From NCBI RefSeq assembly GCF_036173065.1, contig NZ_CP108041.1, positions 3,599,001 through 3,663,000 on the forward strand: 64,000 nucleotides of DNA, in the 5' to 3' direction. Source of the stretch: Rhodococcus sp. NBC_00297. GTDB taxonomy: Bacteria > Actinomycetota > Actinomycetes > Mycobacteriales > Mycobacteriaceae. The position numbers were made by a program, and so were the translations under genes. The notes beneath the pieces are model-generated. The model saw nothing but the letters and a program-made list of their open reading frames with translations, searched no databases and had not been told where the DNA came from. Shown here piece by piece: positions 45,144 through 54,153 of this stretch; position 1 is the stretch's first letter; every line of letters starts with the position of its first letter.

Positions 45144-46553
45144 TCAATTGGTTCGCTCGTAGGTCATCCAAGGGGGAACGCCTACGCCGCCGCTGATGAT
45201 TGCCACCAGCGCATCCTCCACCGCCGAACGTCGCACTTTCCAGTCGTCCTCCCACACGATGACCAACGTGATGCCTCTGCCGACAGCGGCCGTCGCTTTC
45301 GCCACGTGCCTGTGTCGCACCTCCGGGTCGGACTCGTCGTGCCAATAGACGCCGTTGTACTCAATCCCAATTTTCAGCTCGGGGAGGCTGATGTCGAGTT
45401 CCGTTCGGTTGCCAAGCGAGCTGCGGTCATTCTCGAGTACCGTGAGGTTGGGGGCGACTGATGCGATGAACGCAGCGACCTCCTTCTCGCCCCTGCTCCA
45501 GTGGGGGAAACAGAACGGGCATCCCGTGCCTTCCGCAGAGGTTCGATACGTGACTCGGGTTTCCCATTCGTGGCCCTCGGCGCAAGCCCACCAGATCGAC
45601 TGGGACGAACCGAACGTCACTTGATCCGGGCGAAGTTCTCCGTTGCGTGTCGGATGCCACTCGGCAGCAATGTCCGGTCGTCGCGAGGCGAGGTCGGTCT
45701 TGCCGACGATTGCTCGTCGTCCGGAGCAGTACGGGCAGCCGTGGCCCTGGGCCCGATCCTTCACTGTCGATTTCCACTCGTGGGAGTGTTCGTCTCGCCA
45801 CCACACATTGCGCTTGGACCCCGGTGAGACCGAGGCAGGGGATAGCTCGCCGTTCGTGGTGGGATGCCACTGATGCGCGAGGTCCGGGCGCAGCGTGACG
45901 AGGTCCCCTGTACCCCGCACCGGGCGACGACCAGAGCAGTAGGGACACCCGTGCCCGCCGCCGGTGCGGGTGGCGATTCTCGCGTGCCACTCGTGGCCGT
46001 GCTCGTCCAGCCACCACACCGTGCGCGTGGACCTAGCTGCGCAGTCACTTGGCCGGAGGTTGCCGTTCTTATCTGGATGCCACTGGTCGGCAAGAGCGGG
46101 GTCGATCAATAGTAGGTCGTTATACCCCGAGAGCACGCGGCTGCCGGAGCAGTACGGACATGAAGTACCGCGCACTCGTTCTCGGACCTCGGCCTCCCAG
46201 TCGTGTCCGCAGCCTCCGAGCCACCACGCCTTGCGTGGTGTGCCGTCGATTGTGGTTTCGGGCATCCGATCACCGTTCTTCGTTGGGTGCCATTGCGCCG
46301 CAATCTCGGGGTAGCGGGTAGTCAGGTCGTTGAACCCGGTAAGTACCTTCTTGCGTGTGCAGTACGGGCATCCGGACGATCGGCCCACGCGGTTGGCAAC
46401 GGTTGCGTCCCACTCGTGCCCGCACGGCCCCAGCCACCACACCTTCTTGGTCGATCCTCGGGTCACCTGAGCAGGAGTCAACACGTTTCTGGCTTGGTGC
46501 CACTGAGCCGCGATGTTCGGATGCGAATCTGCGAGCGAGTCCACGCCCACCAT
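45144..46553 (-). CDS. Five zinc-ribbon repeats fused to a nuclease-like domain
   Basis: 469 residues. Five tandem repeats of about 63 residues, each with 'lA.qWHp..Ng', a WW segment, GHEW and CPYC (at about residues 5, 73, 138, 206 and 273), match the DUF4379 zinc-ribbon pattern. In repeats 3 and 4 the first metal ligand is His or absent (EHGHEW, EHSHEW). The last 110 residues contain ELDISLPELKIGIEYNGVYW, the E-x-D then E-Y core of PD-(D/E)xK or Vsr-type nucleases. It is presumably a DNA or RNA nuclease with nucleic acid recognition through the repeats. The ApeA-like gene follows. Confidence 0.85.
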   Translation of the reverse strand: MVGVDSLADSHPNIAAQWHQARNVLTPAQVTRGSTKKVWWLGPCGHEWDATVANRVGRSSGCPYCTRKKVLTGFNDLTTRYPEIAAQWHPTKNGDRMPETTIDGTPRKAWWLGGCGHDWEAEVRERVRGTSCPYCSGSRVLSGYNDLLLIDPALADQWHPDKNGNLRPSDCAARSTRTVWWLDEHGHEWHARIATRTGGGHGCPYCSGRRPVRGTGDLVTLRPDLAHQWHPTTNGELSPASVSPGSKRNVWWRDEHSHEWKSTVKDRAQGHGCPYCSGRRAIVGKTDLASRRPDIAAEWHPTRNGELRPDQVTFGSSQSIWWACAEGHEWETRVTYRTSAEGTGCPFCFPHWSRGEKEVAAFIASVAPNLTVLENDRSSLGNRTELDISLPELKIGIEYNGVYWHDESDPEVRHRHVAKATAAVGRGITLVIVWEDDWKVRRSAVEDALVAIISGGVGVPPWMTYERTN

Positions 46554-46602
46554 TCAACTAGGTCTTCCGTGAATACACACGGGGTGTCTCAGTTCTTGGT
46601 CC

Positions 46603-46616
46603 GGGGGGGGGGGGGG
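46603..46616. repeat. Homopolymeric G14 tract
   Basis: Fourteen consecutive G lie about 50 bp upstream of the zinc-ribbon nuclease start (46553), in what should be its promoter region. Such tracts slip in length during replication and can vary promoter strength, but they are also a common sequencing error. Confidence 0.9.
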
Positions 46617-46817
46617 CGTCCTGGTCCAAGTGAGGTCGTAGTCTCCATCAGGACCAGGACGGTTCATTTCCTGACCGGTGGAGGACGAGAGCACGCGAGC
46701 CCCGCAGCACGCTCGGTAGTCGACGGGGTCCAAGGCGAGTCGCTGTCGTTGCGGCGGGCCGGCTCCGCAAGCAGCTGGATACAGGTCGAAGAGTCGTGCA
46801 CGGCGTAGGTTCGATGA

Positions 46818-47798
46818 ATGATCGTTGTGTGGGGTCGGGTGCGAGGCGCTGCGGTTGTGTGCTGCTCGGTCGCGCTGATCACGGCCGGGTGCGCGGGGAC
46901 GGAATCGTTCACGTACCCGCCGGCCGAGGTGTTCCCCGTTGCCGACTGTGCGTTGACGGACACCGTATTCCTGTTGTCTGACAACGGCATAGCGCGTCCC
47001 GATGATGGCACCGTCCCCGGTCCGCTGGGAGAAGGTTCTGTACCTGCGAATTTCAGCCCAACTAGCGTGGTGCGGTGTGAACGTGGTGTGGATGCTGCGG
47101 GCAACGTCTTCATCGCCGCGGTGACCCTCGGCGGCGACGTCGAGGAGGTCGTTCGGGCGTTCAAGGTTCCGTCCGAAGGGGAGGCAGGTACCTCGAATTC
47201 GTCGTGTGCTTTCACCGAGGACGCGCCGGTCGGTCTGTGGTTGGTGTCATCGGATGGCTCCGCAATTAGGCCGCAATGGCCGACCACACTCTGCGGGTAC
47301 CAAGATGCGCCTCTTGCGGCTGTGAACGCGCTCGCCGAGGCGAGCCGGACGACGGTGGCGACTCTCGGGTCGGCGTCAGTGCCTGGTTCGTGCGGGCAGT
47401 CCAGCGGGTACGCGTTCCCCGCGACCTCGGAAGCCGATGCCGAAGGATCGAGAGCGCAGGACATCGCTGCATTCCATCTGATGGTGCCGACCTGGGATGT
47501 GTCGGATCTGACTGTGTGTCGGTACCGAACGACTCCCGCTGGCGACGCTTTCGTGGACGCGGGGACACTGCCGGCGGAGATCGGTCAGGATGTGGTGACG
47601 CGATCCTTGGGCGCGCCTGCGGCGGAGCCGTGTCGGCAGGTGGCCAGCGAGGTGGTTGCTGGTCGGTTGGTTCGCCCCGATGGTTCCGGTGGCGGCATCT
47701 TCGCGGCCGAGGTGGACGGATGCGGCCGCTTCATGGTTCCGGGAGTATCCGGCTACAGGCAGATGCCGAACGATCTGCGCGACGTGCTCGCAGGCTAA
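46818..47798 (+). CDS. Lipoprotein, Cys-rich, 326 aa
   Basis: Signal VRGAAVVCCSVALITA with lipobox TAGC. The mature domain holds many Cys (VADCALTD, VVRCERG, SSCAFTED, TLCGYQD, GSCGQSSG, LTVCRYRT, EPCRQVAS, DGCGRFMV), suggesting disulphides outside the membrane. GSVPANFSPTSVVRC resembles a block of the protein at 42708-43274. It is divergent from the zinc-ribbon nuclease and lies inside the direct-repeat interval. Confidence 0.75.
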   Translation: MIVVWGRVRGAAVVCCSVALITAGCAGTESFTYPPAEVFPVADCALTDTVFLLSDNGIARPDDGTVPGPLGEGSVPANFSPTSVVRCERGVDAAGNVFIAAVTLGGDVEEVVRAFKVPSEGEAGTSNSSCAFTEDAPVGLWLVSSDGSAIRPQWPTTLCGYQDAPLAAVNALAEASRTTVATLGSASVPGSCGQSSGYAFPATSEADAEGSRAQDIAAFHLMVPTWDVSDLTVCRYRTTPAGDAFVDAGTLPAEIGQDVVTRSLGAPAAEPCRQVASEVVAGRLVRPDGSGGGIFAAEVDGCGRFMVPGVSGYRQMPNDLRDVLAG

Positions 47799-47905
47799 CT
47801 GCGGAATTTCCCGGTCTCTAGTACCGCTGGCCTCACCCGTGAGCGGTGAGGGGACATGCACAAAGTGCGCCCGCCTTGCCTGAGCTGATGGATGGACATG
47901 AGTGG

Positions 47906-48937
47906 TTAAATTTCGGGCGAGCTGGGCAGAGCCAGCAACACGGGATCGATAGGTGGATGCACCGGCTCATAAAAGTATCGAGACCACCTTCTGATAGTCG
48001 GCCCAAGTCGGTCCGGGTACAACGGTTCTCGCTGTGATCGAGGTGCTCGCTGCTGTGCGTGCACCTCGAACAACGCAACAGCGCACTCGGCCATAGCGAC
48101 AGCAACGCTGACCCCATCCACGATCAGTCGCGACATGTCCAGTTCGCCGCGGGGCATGTAATCCAGCGGCCATTTAAGCCCGTGCATGACGGCAGAACTT
48201 GTCGAGTAGAACTCAGATGCTGTGTCTTCGAATCCGAAGGCTTTGCGACCGAACGGTTCGCCTTCAGCCGCGTGGGCCGGTGGGTGGTTGTCCAACCACT
48301 TCGCTGCGAACCGCACGACCCCATCGTTCGAACGTACGGAGGCTTTCGGTGTGATGTTCTCACCTCGTCGCAGCATCGTCACGCGTTCGTCGAACAGTCG
48401 AACATGCTCCGCAAAGTCTCTGTATAGTTTCGTATCAGCGAAATCAGAGTCGCATTCGAACCTTCGGGCGGTCGATTTGTGATACTAACGCTGAGCATTC
48501 AGCTCCGAGGTGGTGAACCGCACGCTCAAACCGCGACGCATCTGACGATCACGGTCGGACAGTAGCCATACAGTGGTCGCCGCCGACTCGGTTGCGGTAC
48601 GGCACTGGGCGAGGATCGACGTTCCGTGACTGCTGTGCGACTTCGGTTGCCACTCGATCAGTTCTGCCGCCGAGCAGAGGCAGTCGGCAGCATTCATGAT
48701 TGGGAATAGGGCTGTCGCACTGACCATATTGCTCGTGTACTCATTCATGAACCCCCTGTCATCGGCGGCCAGGCTGCTATTCGGGTCCACGGATTGAGGG
48801 TTGAGTGCCCATGTGAACAGCTCCTTACCACGCTGCGCCCGCTTGAGTGTCCGGTGCATAGCGTCGACTGTTGTCAGCTTCTCGGACAACCGAGCAAACA
48901 GCTCGGCAGGGTCCATATCGTCCAGTCTTGAGTCCAT
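47906..48937 (-). pseudogene. Hypothetical gene split by one in-frame TAG
   Basis: The frame starts at 48937 (MDSRLDDMDPAELFARLSEK), runs to a TAG at 48485-48487 after NAQR, then continues in the same frame without further stops (YHKSTARRFECDSDFAD ... RRGENITPKASVRS) to 47906. Both halves look native. Family unknown; the second half contains an acidic helical SMI1-like or HEPN-like stretch, but I cannot name it. Without the stop it would be 343 residues. Only this codon is changed, so it could also be an assembly error. Confidence 0.72.
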
Positions 48938-48984
48938 ATCGGTTCCCCCGCTTGTTTGATGATCCGTCTAGGCCAACGCCAACT

Positions 48985-49374
48985 TTATGAGCGGAACAAG
49001 TGCTCGAAGTTTTTGTCGCAAACTATGATGCGGGTGGCCGGTCTATCGGAACAGCCCACCTCGAGCGCCTCCACGCCTGGCGACATCGACTGTGCAAGGA
49101 CACAGGCCACGACATCTACCGGCGCGAAGTCGTCGGGAACGGTTCCGGCCCTCGGAAGTCCCGTCTCGACAGCGCCACTGCCAGCGGTCACCACACCTGT
49201 CACCCCGGGTGCGGTGCAGGTCGGTGCGGCGACGACTTCGGCCGGCTCACGGGGGATGGTCCGGAGGTACCGGTCGTACCAGTACGGCGATGACAGGACG
49301 ACCAACACGAGCGCGACTTTCAGGAAGCCGGGGAGCCACCAGAGTCGTCGACGCAACGACCGACGCAGTTCCAT
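48985..49374 (-). pseudogene. 5' duplicate of the gene at 42708-43274, truncated
   Basis: The first 104 codons match the gene at 42708-43274 (MELRRSLRRRLWWLPGFLKV onward). After about 49062 the sequence diverges and the frame reads 25 unrelated residues (GCSDRPATRIIVCDKN...) before a stop. It is a fragment in the same orientation as the original, created by the long direct repeat. Confidence 0.85.
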
Positions 49375-49418
49375 TGTCGGAGCCTAGGGCGCGCCGTCGC
49401 CGGGGATGCTCGACGATC
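49062..49418. repeat. Long direct repeat, copy B
   Basis: Partner of 42962-43359 (about 93% identity by hand count over 329 positions, no gap). The match ends at the same CGACGATC after a shorter version of the tandem repeat region. Together with copy A it brackets 5.7 kb that includes the ApeA-like and zinc-ribbon genes. Confidence 0.92.
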
Positions 49419-49651
49419 TGGACCGGTCACCTACGGGGTCGCCTCTACCTGGCGAAGCCCCTGCCCGTCCGCAACACGGAAGTAGTCGCGTGTCGACGCT
49501 CGGTGCACCTGTGCAGGAACGTGCCTTCCCGGGAGCGATGACCTGTCCCATCGCCCTTGCGTTGCCTCAGCCAGGTAAAGCACTGCCGCCGAACAGGTAT
49601 TCGTTAGTCGGTGTGCCGTGTGCCCTGGCAGAGTCGAGACGCATTGCTAGG

Positions 49652-50002
49652 TCAGATGCGTGCGGAATTTGTGTCGACCACGATGCCTACCACCTGGACG
49701 AGTGCCGTTTCCGGCATGGTCGGATAGTAGTTCGCTCGCAGTTGCTCGGCGAAAACGTTCATGTCGGTACCCGTTGGTTGTCGAGCTGCGGTAGAGGTGA
49801 GCTGCGCGATCGGGTGGGTCTCGATGAAGGTCACGCGTCCGGTGAGGGTCCGCAGATCGGGATGGTTTCCGAAGACGAACAGCGCCGGGCCCAGTTCAAC
49901 GTTTTCGTTCCACCGCACGGTCACGGTCTTCGTGCCGGTCGTCGTGTCCAGGTAGTGCTTCTCGTGGAAGTGCACGGTTCGGTGTGGACGGGAGGGCGTC
50001 AT
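49652..50002 (-). CDS. ASCH domain protein
   Basis: 116 residues: TVHFHEKHYLDTTTGTKTVT, RWNENVELGPALFVFGN, GRVTFIETHPIAQLT and MPETALVQVVGIVVD follow the order of the ASCH fold (PUA-like beta barrel that binds RNA or modified nucleotides). ATG 50002 is preferred over GTG 50023. It is a single gene. The exact role is unknown. Confidence 0.8.
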   Translation of the reverse strand: MTPSRPHRTVHFHEKHYLDTTTGTKTVTVRWNENVELGPALFVFGNHPDLRTLTGRVTFIETHPIAQLTSTAARQPTGTDMNVFAEQLRANYYPTMPETALVQVVGIVVDTNSARI

Positions 50003-50210
50003 CTGCTCACGATAGGTGACCAATCAACATTCAAGGTTGCCTGGCGTAGCTACGGCGCAGAAAAGTATCCACCCGGCCTCACAGCATCGGACCCATCCTT
50101 TCGCACCAGCCGGTATATTTCGCGATAGCTCACGAAGTCCATGGAGGACAGGATTGGGCAAGCGTGGAGATCGAAGATCGCGACGCGTCGGCGTTGGAGG
50201 TGCACCGCGG

Positions 50211-50834
50211 ATGAAGTACACGCGCTTCGCCTGGCTCGGGACAGTCATCGTCACCGTGGCGTTTTCGGTCGGTTGCACCGTCCCGAATCCGGCCACCGAC
50301 GCACCCAGTGCATCGGTACAGGCGGATCGCGGCGCCGAGTGTCGACGGTTCGACTCGTTTTCGGGCCGATTCATCGTGGGTGACCCGCCGGAATCGACCC
50401 CCGGACTAGTTCCTGTCCCGGCCGACGGCGTGGTGCCTGGCGTAGCCGTTCCCATCCTCGGTTCGGTCGTTGTTAGAACCAGCATTAGCGGCACCGTCAT
50501 CACTTACCCCGTTTCTGGTGACGGGCAGGTCGGGTGGACTGCACGGTTCGTCCAAGCGCCGCTCCTGAGAGGGACATCCGACACCGTTGGAGTCTCCGGT
50601 CGGTGCCTGCTGCAGCTGGACCTGACGGGCGTGGACTCGAACGGCGCCGACTACGCCTCGGAGCGACCTATGTTGTCCAAACCTGATGGGGACTCGTCGG
50701 TGGTGGAGGTGCTGACCTACCAGAGCAGTGACAGTTTGTTGCAGTCATTCGTCGGGATGCGGGGCGGCGACCCCAATGTGACCGTCAGTGCAACGCGTTC
50801 GCCGGAAGCGATCAGTGTCAGCGTTTCGTCTTGA
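50211..50834 (+). CDS. Lipoprotein, 207 aa
   Basis: Signal KYTRFAWLGTVIVTVAF with lipobox SVGC, then a Ser/Pro/Asp region and a beta-rich domain (DGVVPGVAVPILGSVVV, SGTVITYPVSGDGQ). The start follows GGAGG ten bases upstream; the long upstream frame from 50016 is not real. Family unknown. Confidence 0.74.
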   Translation: MKYTRFAWLGTVIVTVAFSVGCTVPNPATDAPSASVQADRGAECRRFDSFSGRFIVGDPPESTPGLVPVPADGVVPGVAVPILGSVVVRTSISGTVITYPVSGDGQVGWTARFVQAPLLRGTSDTVGVSGRCLLQLDLTGVDSNGADYASERPMLSKPDGDSSVVEVLTYQSSDSLLQSFVGMRGGDPNVTVSATRSPEAISVSVSS

Positions 50835-51157
50835 CCTGCGGTTGGTTCGAGAAGGGATCACCGTTGCTTCACCTCGTGGTCGACCGCCTCGTCCTCGGAT
50901 TCGACGACGTCGAACAGCGCACCCACCACAGCGGTGGCGCCCTCTGGGCGGCGCCGACATATCCACGCTGGCCCTCACCGTCCCGACGACGACAACGACT
51001 GACACAGGACCTAGATCGCCGTGACTCGGTCCGAGACCGGGGCTGACCAGGTCGCGGAAGGTTAAGTCACGTATCACCGCAGTGTGGTCAGTCGGAGCAG
51101 TCGCCCTCCATTTAGATAACGTCGCTGCAGTTACTGGTTGGTCTGGCTTGTCCGGCC
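50835..51157. other. Stretch without a supported gene
   Basis: Open frames here are short and not native in composition. No RNA gene or repeat was seen. Confidence 0.6.
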
Positions 51158-51275
51158 TCACTGCGAGTACGAACCCAGAAAGTTGCCGAGGCGTTCGACC
51201 GCCGTCGTGAGAACGTCCACGTCGGGCAAGGTCACGAGCCGGAAATGATCGTGCACATCCCAAACATGGCGTCCC
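51158..51275 (-). pseudogene. C-terminal fragment of an AlaT-like aminotransferase
   Basis: HDHFRLVTLPDVDVLTTAVE followed by RLGNFLGSYSQ and a proper stop matches the C-terminus of alanine/aspartate-type (class I) aminotransferases (compare DHFRLVTLP and IG-FL-Y-Q). The rest of the gene is not here. It is a terminal remnant only. Confidence 0.7.
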
Positions 51276-51327
51276 AGATGACATAAAGCGTCCGACAGAC
51301 TGCGGGAGCACGGCACGGCGAGTAGCC

Positions 51328-51396
51328 GTGCTCGGCTCATCCGGATCCGGAAAATTGACCCTCGCCGGACAGCTCGCCCAGCTGCTCGACACTATG
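51328..51396 (+). pseudogene. N-terminal P-loop fragment
   Basis: VLGSSGSGKLTLAGQLAQLL looks like the start of a P-loop nucleotide kinase (G-S-S-G-S-G-K, but Leu replaces the expected Ser or Thr after Lys). The frame then runs into sequence shared, on the opposite strand, with the VOC gene. Presumed remnant. Confidence 0.5.
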
Positions 51397-51411
51397 AAGC
51401 CCGCTGCACCG

Positions 51412-51885
51412 TCAGGACTCAGTCACCCGTACATGATTCACTGCGTCTTGAACAGGGCCTACAGGTGGTCCGAATATGGTGCGCGGCGCCAGAACCACAA
51501 TCCATCCATCCGGATCCACGAAGGTGGCAGCGCCGTTCTCGGTCCAGTAGGGGTTGGCGGAGGCGATGGGCGTCTGACCGCGCTCTGTCAGGCGGTCGCA
51601 CGCTCTGAGCAGAGATTCGGGTCCGTCGAGGTAGAGAACCAACTGATTCTCGGGGTTCGGATCCGGAATTGAGGGTGCAGCGCGGACGTGAAGAAGTTCC
51701 ATCTGGACCGAACTGTCCGGCAGCCCGAACACCACGCCGTCATACCCATGGTGGTCAAGCCACTGCGCCAGTACCGGTAGACCGACGATGTCTCGGTAGA
51801 ACGCTAGGACCTCGTCGTACCGGGCCGTCGGTCGAGCGAACCGCACGGCGCTGACGTCAAGTTGATGCGGCCAGAACGCTTCCAT
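51412..51885 (-). CDS. VOC family (glyoxalase-like) protein
   Basis: 157 residues, the usual single-domain size: VSAVRFARPTARYDEVLAFY, MELLHV, NQLVLYLDGPES and ATFVDPDGWIVVLAP are blocks of the VOC fold, with the conserved YRDIVGLPVL after the first strand and a Glu/His metal-type residue pattern. ATG 51885. Substrate unknown. Confidence 0.88.
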   Translation of the reverse strand: MEAFWPHQLDVSAVRFARPTARYDEVLAFYRDIVGLPVLAQWLDHHGYDGVVFGLPDSSVQMELLHVRAAPSIPDPNPENQLVLYLDGPESLLRACDRLTERGQTPIASANPYWTENGAATFVDPDGWIVVLAPRTIFGPPVGPVQDAVNHVRVTES

Positions 51886-52025
51886 CCCCAGACACTCTCA
51901 CGGACTCCCCGCTCTGGTTCAGGCATGTCGCACGCAAGGCATCGACAGATGACCCTGGTTCAAGGATCTGGTCACGTCGCGATGGGTCACTGCTAGCCTG
52001 TCAGCATGACATCACAGAAAGGCGC

Positions 52026-53360
52026 ATGAGCGCCGAAATTTCGCGCAGGTCGTTGCGACCGCGCCGAATATTCCACTCCGCCGAGCACGCGTGGGTGATC
52101 GACAGTACTCAACCTGTTGCCGCTGTGTTCAATTCTCTCACAGCAAAATTCGTGAAGCTCGTCTCCTGGGTGGACCTGCCGCTGGCTCCGCCGGCACGAG
52201 GCACCGAGGCCCGATCAACGCCGCGGATTGACGCGGACGAGGGCGGGTTGTGGATACAGAATCATCCTGACGGGCCACTTGCTCGCGTCACCGTCGACGG
52301 CATCTCGCACGCCGAGTACGTCCACGGTGATGGCTTGATCGCCGCGGGTCACGGGGGAGCGTATTGCCACACCGCGAAGAAACGCCCCAACGACATCGCG
52401 TCCTCGCCCGATGTGCCACCTAGACCTCGCAAACGCCGGCAATCGTCGCTTACGTTCGTGCTACCCGGAGGCGGCACCGAGAACGTCCCGGTGGAGGGCT
52501 TCGTCTTCGGCATCGGCGTGATCGAGCGAGTGATCATCGTCAAGGTGGAGCACGAACCCTGGGTTAGGGTGCCCATCGACGGCGACTCGTCACCGGTTCG
52601 CTTCCGATTGACCTGGCAGACAACCACGTTGCACGTACCTCTCGACGAACCTCGCCCCGAACGGATCTCCCGCACCGAGCACGAGGCGACGGAGCACCTC
52701 GGCGATACGGGCAGCGAGTACGCCGACCTCACCTACAACGAGAAGCACTACCGCAAACGGGCGTCCGGCGGCGAGTGGAGATGGCATTGGGGGCTGGACA
52801 AACCGTTCGGAACCACCACCGTCATCCGCGGCTACCGCGCGAACGTAGTCGAACGGACGATCGAGTGGCCCGGCGTCCGTCTCATCGACGGAACCGTCGC
52901 CGACGACCGGCTCTGGTCTGTGACCACCGCATTCGACCCTGAGACCAGGGTCGCCGTCGACGGCATTCAGATCGTCGACACCGACGGTGTTGTCTCTGCG
53001 GTGCCGATCGGCGGGGTCGACATCACCGACCATTGTCGGCCCGTCGGTCCGCGGCCCCTCGACCACGACTCGTACGTGGCGTTCTGCGTTCGTCGGATAG
53101 ACAGAATGATTCGCGCAGGCAAGGCAACCGGTTTTCGGGCATCGTACGTCGGGGATTGGCCGAGCGGGCAGTTACACATCGCCTTCGAGCACGACGATTA
53201 CCCCGGGCTGACACTGGTGGCGCGGAGGAACCTCTATGACGAGTTCGGAGTGAGATTGGACGACGTCACAGATTACATAGCGGTGGAACTGCTCGAGCAG
53301 GCCGGCACGAGGGCGTACCCGGCTGCGGACAGGGCCGTCGACGGGATTCTCTGGGTGTGA
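52026..53360 (+). CDS. Propeller-like protein, distant relative of the 16971/27406 family
   Basis: 444 residues without signal. Repeated strands ending in aromatic residues (EHAWVIDSTQPVAAVFN, GGLWIQNHPDGPLARVTVDG, DRLWSVTTAFDPETR) suggest a beta-propeller, and the style resembles the 503- and 546-residue proteins, but block matches are weak and the relation is an inference. An AAAGG precedes ATG 52026. Function unknown. Confidence 0.65.
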   Translation: MSAEISRRSLRPRRIFHSAEHAWVIDSTQPVAAVFNSLTAKFVKLVSWVDLPLAPPARGTEARSTPRIDADEGGLWIQNHPDGPLARVTVDGISHAEYVHGDGLIAAGHGGAYCHTAKKRPNDIASSPDVPPRPRKRRQSSLTFVLPGGGTENVPVEGFVFGIGVIERVIIVKVEHEPWVRVPIDGDSSPVRFRLTWQTTTLHVPLDEPRPERISRTEHEATEHLGDTGSEYADLTYNEKHYRKRASGGEWRWHWGLDKPFGTTTVIRGYRANVVERTIEWPGVRLIDGTVADDRLWSVTTAFDPETRVAVDGIQIVDTDGVVSAVPIGGVDITDHCRPVGPRPLDHDSYVAFCVRRIDRMIRAGKATGFRASYVGDWPSGQLHIAFEHDDYPGLTLVARRNLYDEFGVRLDDVTDYIAVELLEQAGTRAYPAADRAVDGILWV

Positions 53361-53564
53361 TTCGGCTGCCGTGCGCGCCATGTTCGCAATGTAGAACGGG
53401 CCGTCGGTCTACCTTCCGATGACCGGTGTGTCGGGTCATGCGGGGACCGCTGGGCGCGAATGGCACTGCCTGCACCATGCCGCAGGGTGGATCGGTCAGG
53501 TTCGACGGCACCCGCGCGTTCGCGGACGCGTCTCGAACATGTGTGCCCCCCGTCGGGGTCAGTG

Positions 53565-54016
53565 TCAGCCGTTGGAGGGTCTCTCCAGCAAGCAGAGGGT
53601 CCAGCTTCCGTCGTATTCGACGAGAGGGATGGTCACGGTCGATGAGGTGGTCGGGGGGTCTGAACTCTCGATCGACATGGTCACGGGTACGGATGCCGCA
53701 TCGCCGGTGATGGTGGGGATGCCGATGTCGTGCAGGATCGTTGGGAACGAGGGTGGGTTGCGTCGGTTCTCTGCGCGGCGACACAGGAGTTCTTGTTGAG
53801 CTCGGCGACGTCGCCGGTGTTGTAGGCGTCGAAGTACTTGCGCATCGTCTCGGTGATTGCGGTGCGGTCCTGTTGCGTCTGGGCTGGGCTGGTTTCGGCG
53901 AGATCGTGTGTGGTGCATCCGGTCATGCTGAGGGCCAGCGCCGTGAGGATGGCGAGAACGTGCCCGTATCGCTTCCGGGTGACCGCCGTGGCCTGTATCA
54001 GTGCTGGAGTGCACAC
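53565..54016 (-). pseudogene. Frameshifted lipoprotein
   Basis: The first part has a signal and lipobox (VTRKRYGHVLAILTALALSM then TGC) and a helical domain (TMRKYFDAYNTGDVAELNKN, then SCVAAQ). In that frame it ends in nonsense; the next frame continues natively (FPTILHDIGIPTITGDA, VTMSIESSDPPTTSSTV, LERPSNG) to 53565. The shift lies at about 53765-53790. It resembles small secreted SnoaL- or DUF4878-type proteins; frameshift or read error. Confidence 0.65.
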
Positions 54017-54153
54017 GGACCCCGACGACTCCGTGTGATCCCCGCGCGACTCGCTTGGGGAGCGACCGTCTCGGTTCCGGCTGCCGCGGGGCGTGGCCGC
54101 CGCTGGGGCGAGTGGTGTCGCTGACCGGGCAGGGGCTGATGGTGCGGTTCGAA

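Noticed and set aside
46203..46808. Plus-strand frame that includes the G tract
   Set aside because: Antisense to the zinc-ribbon repeats and translating the G tract as polyglycine; no start signal.
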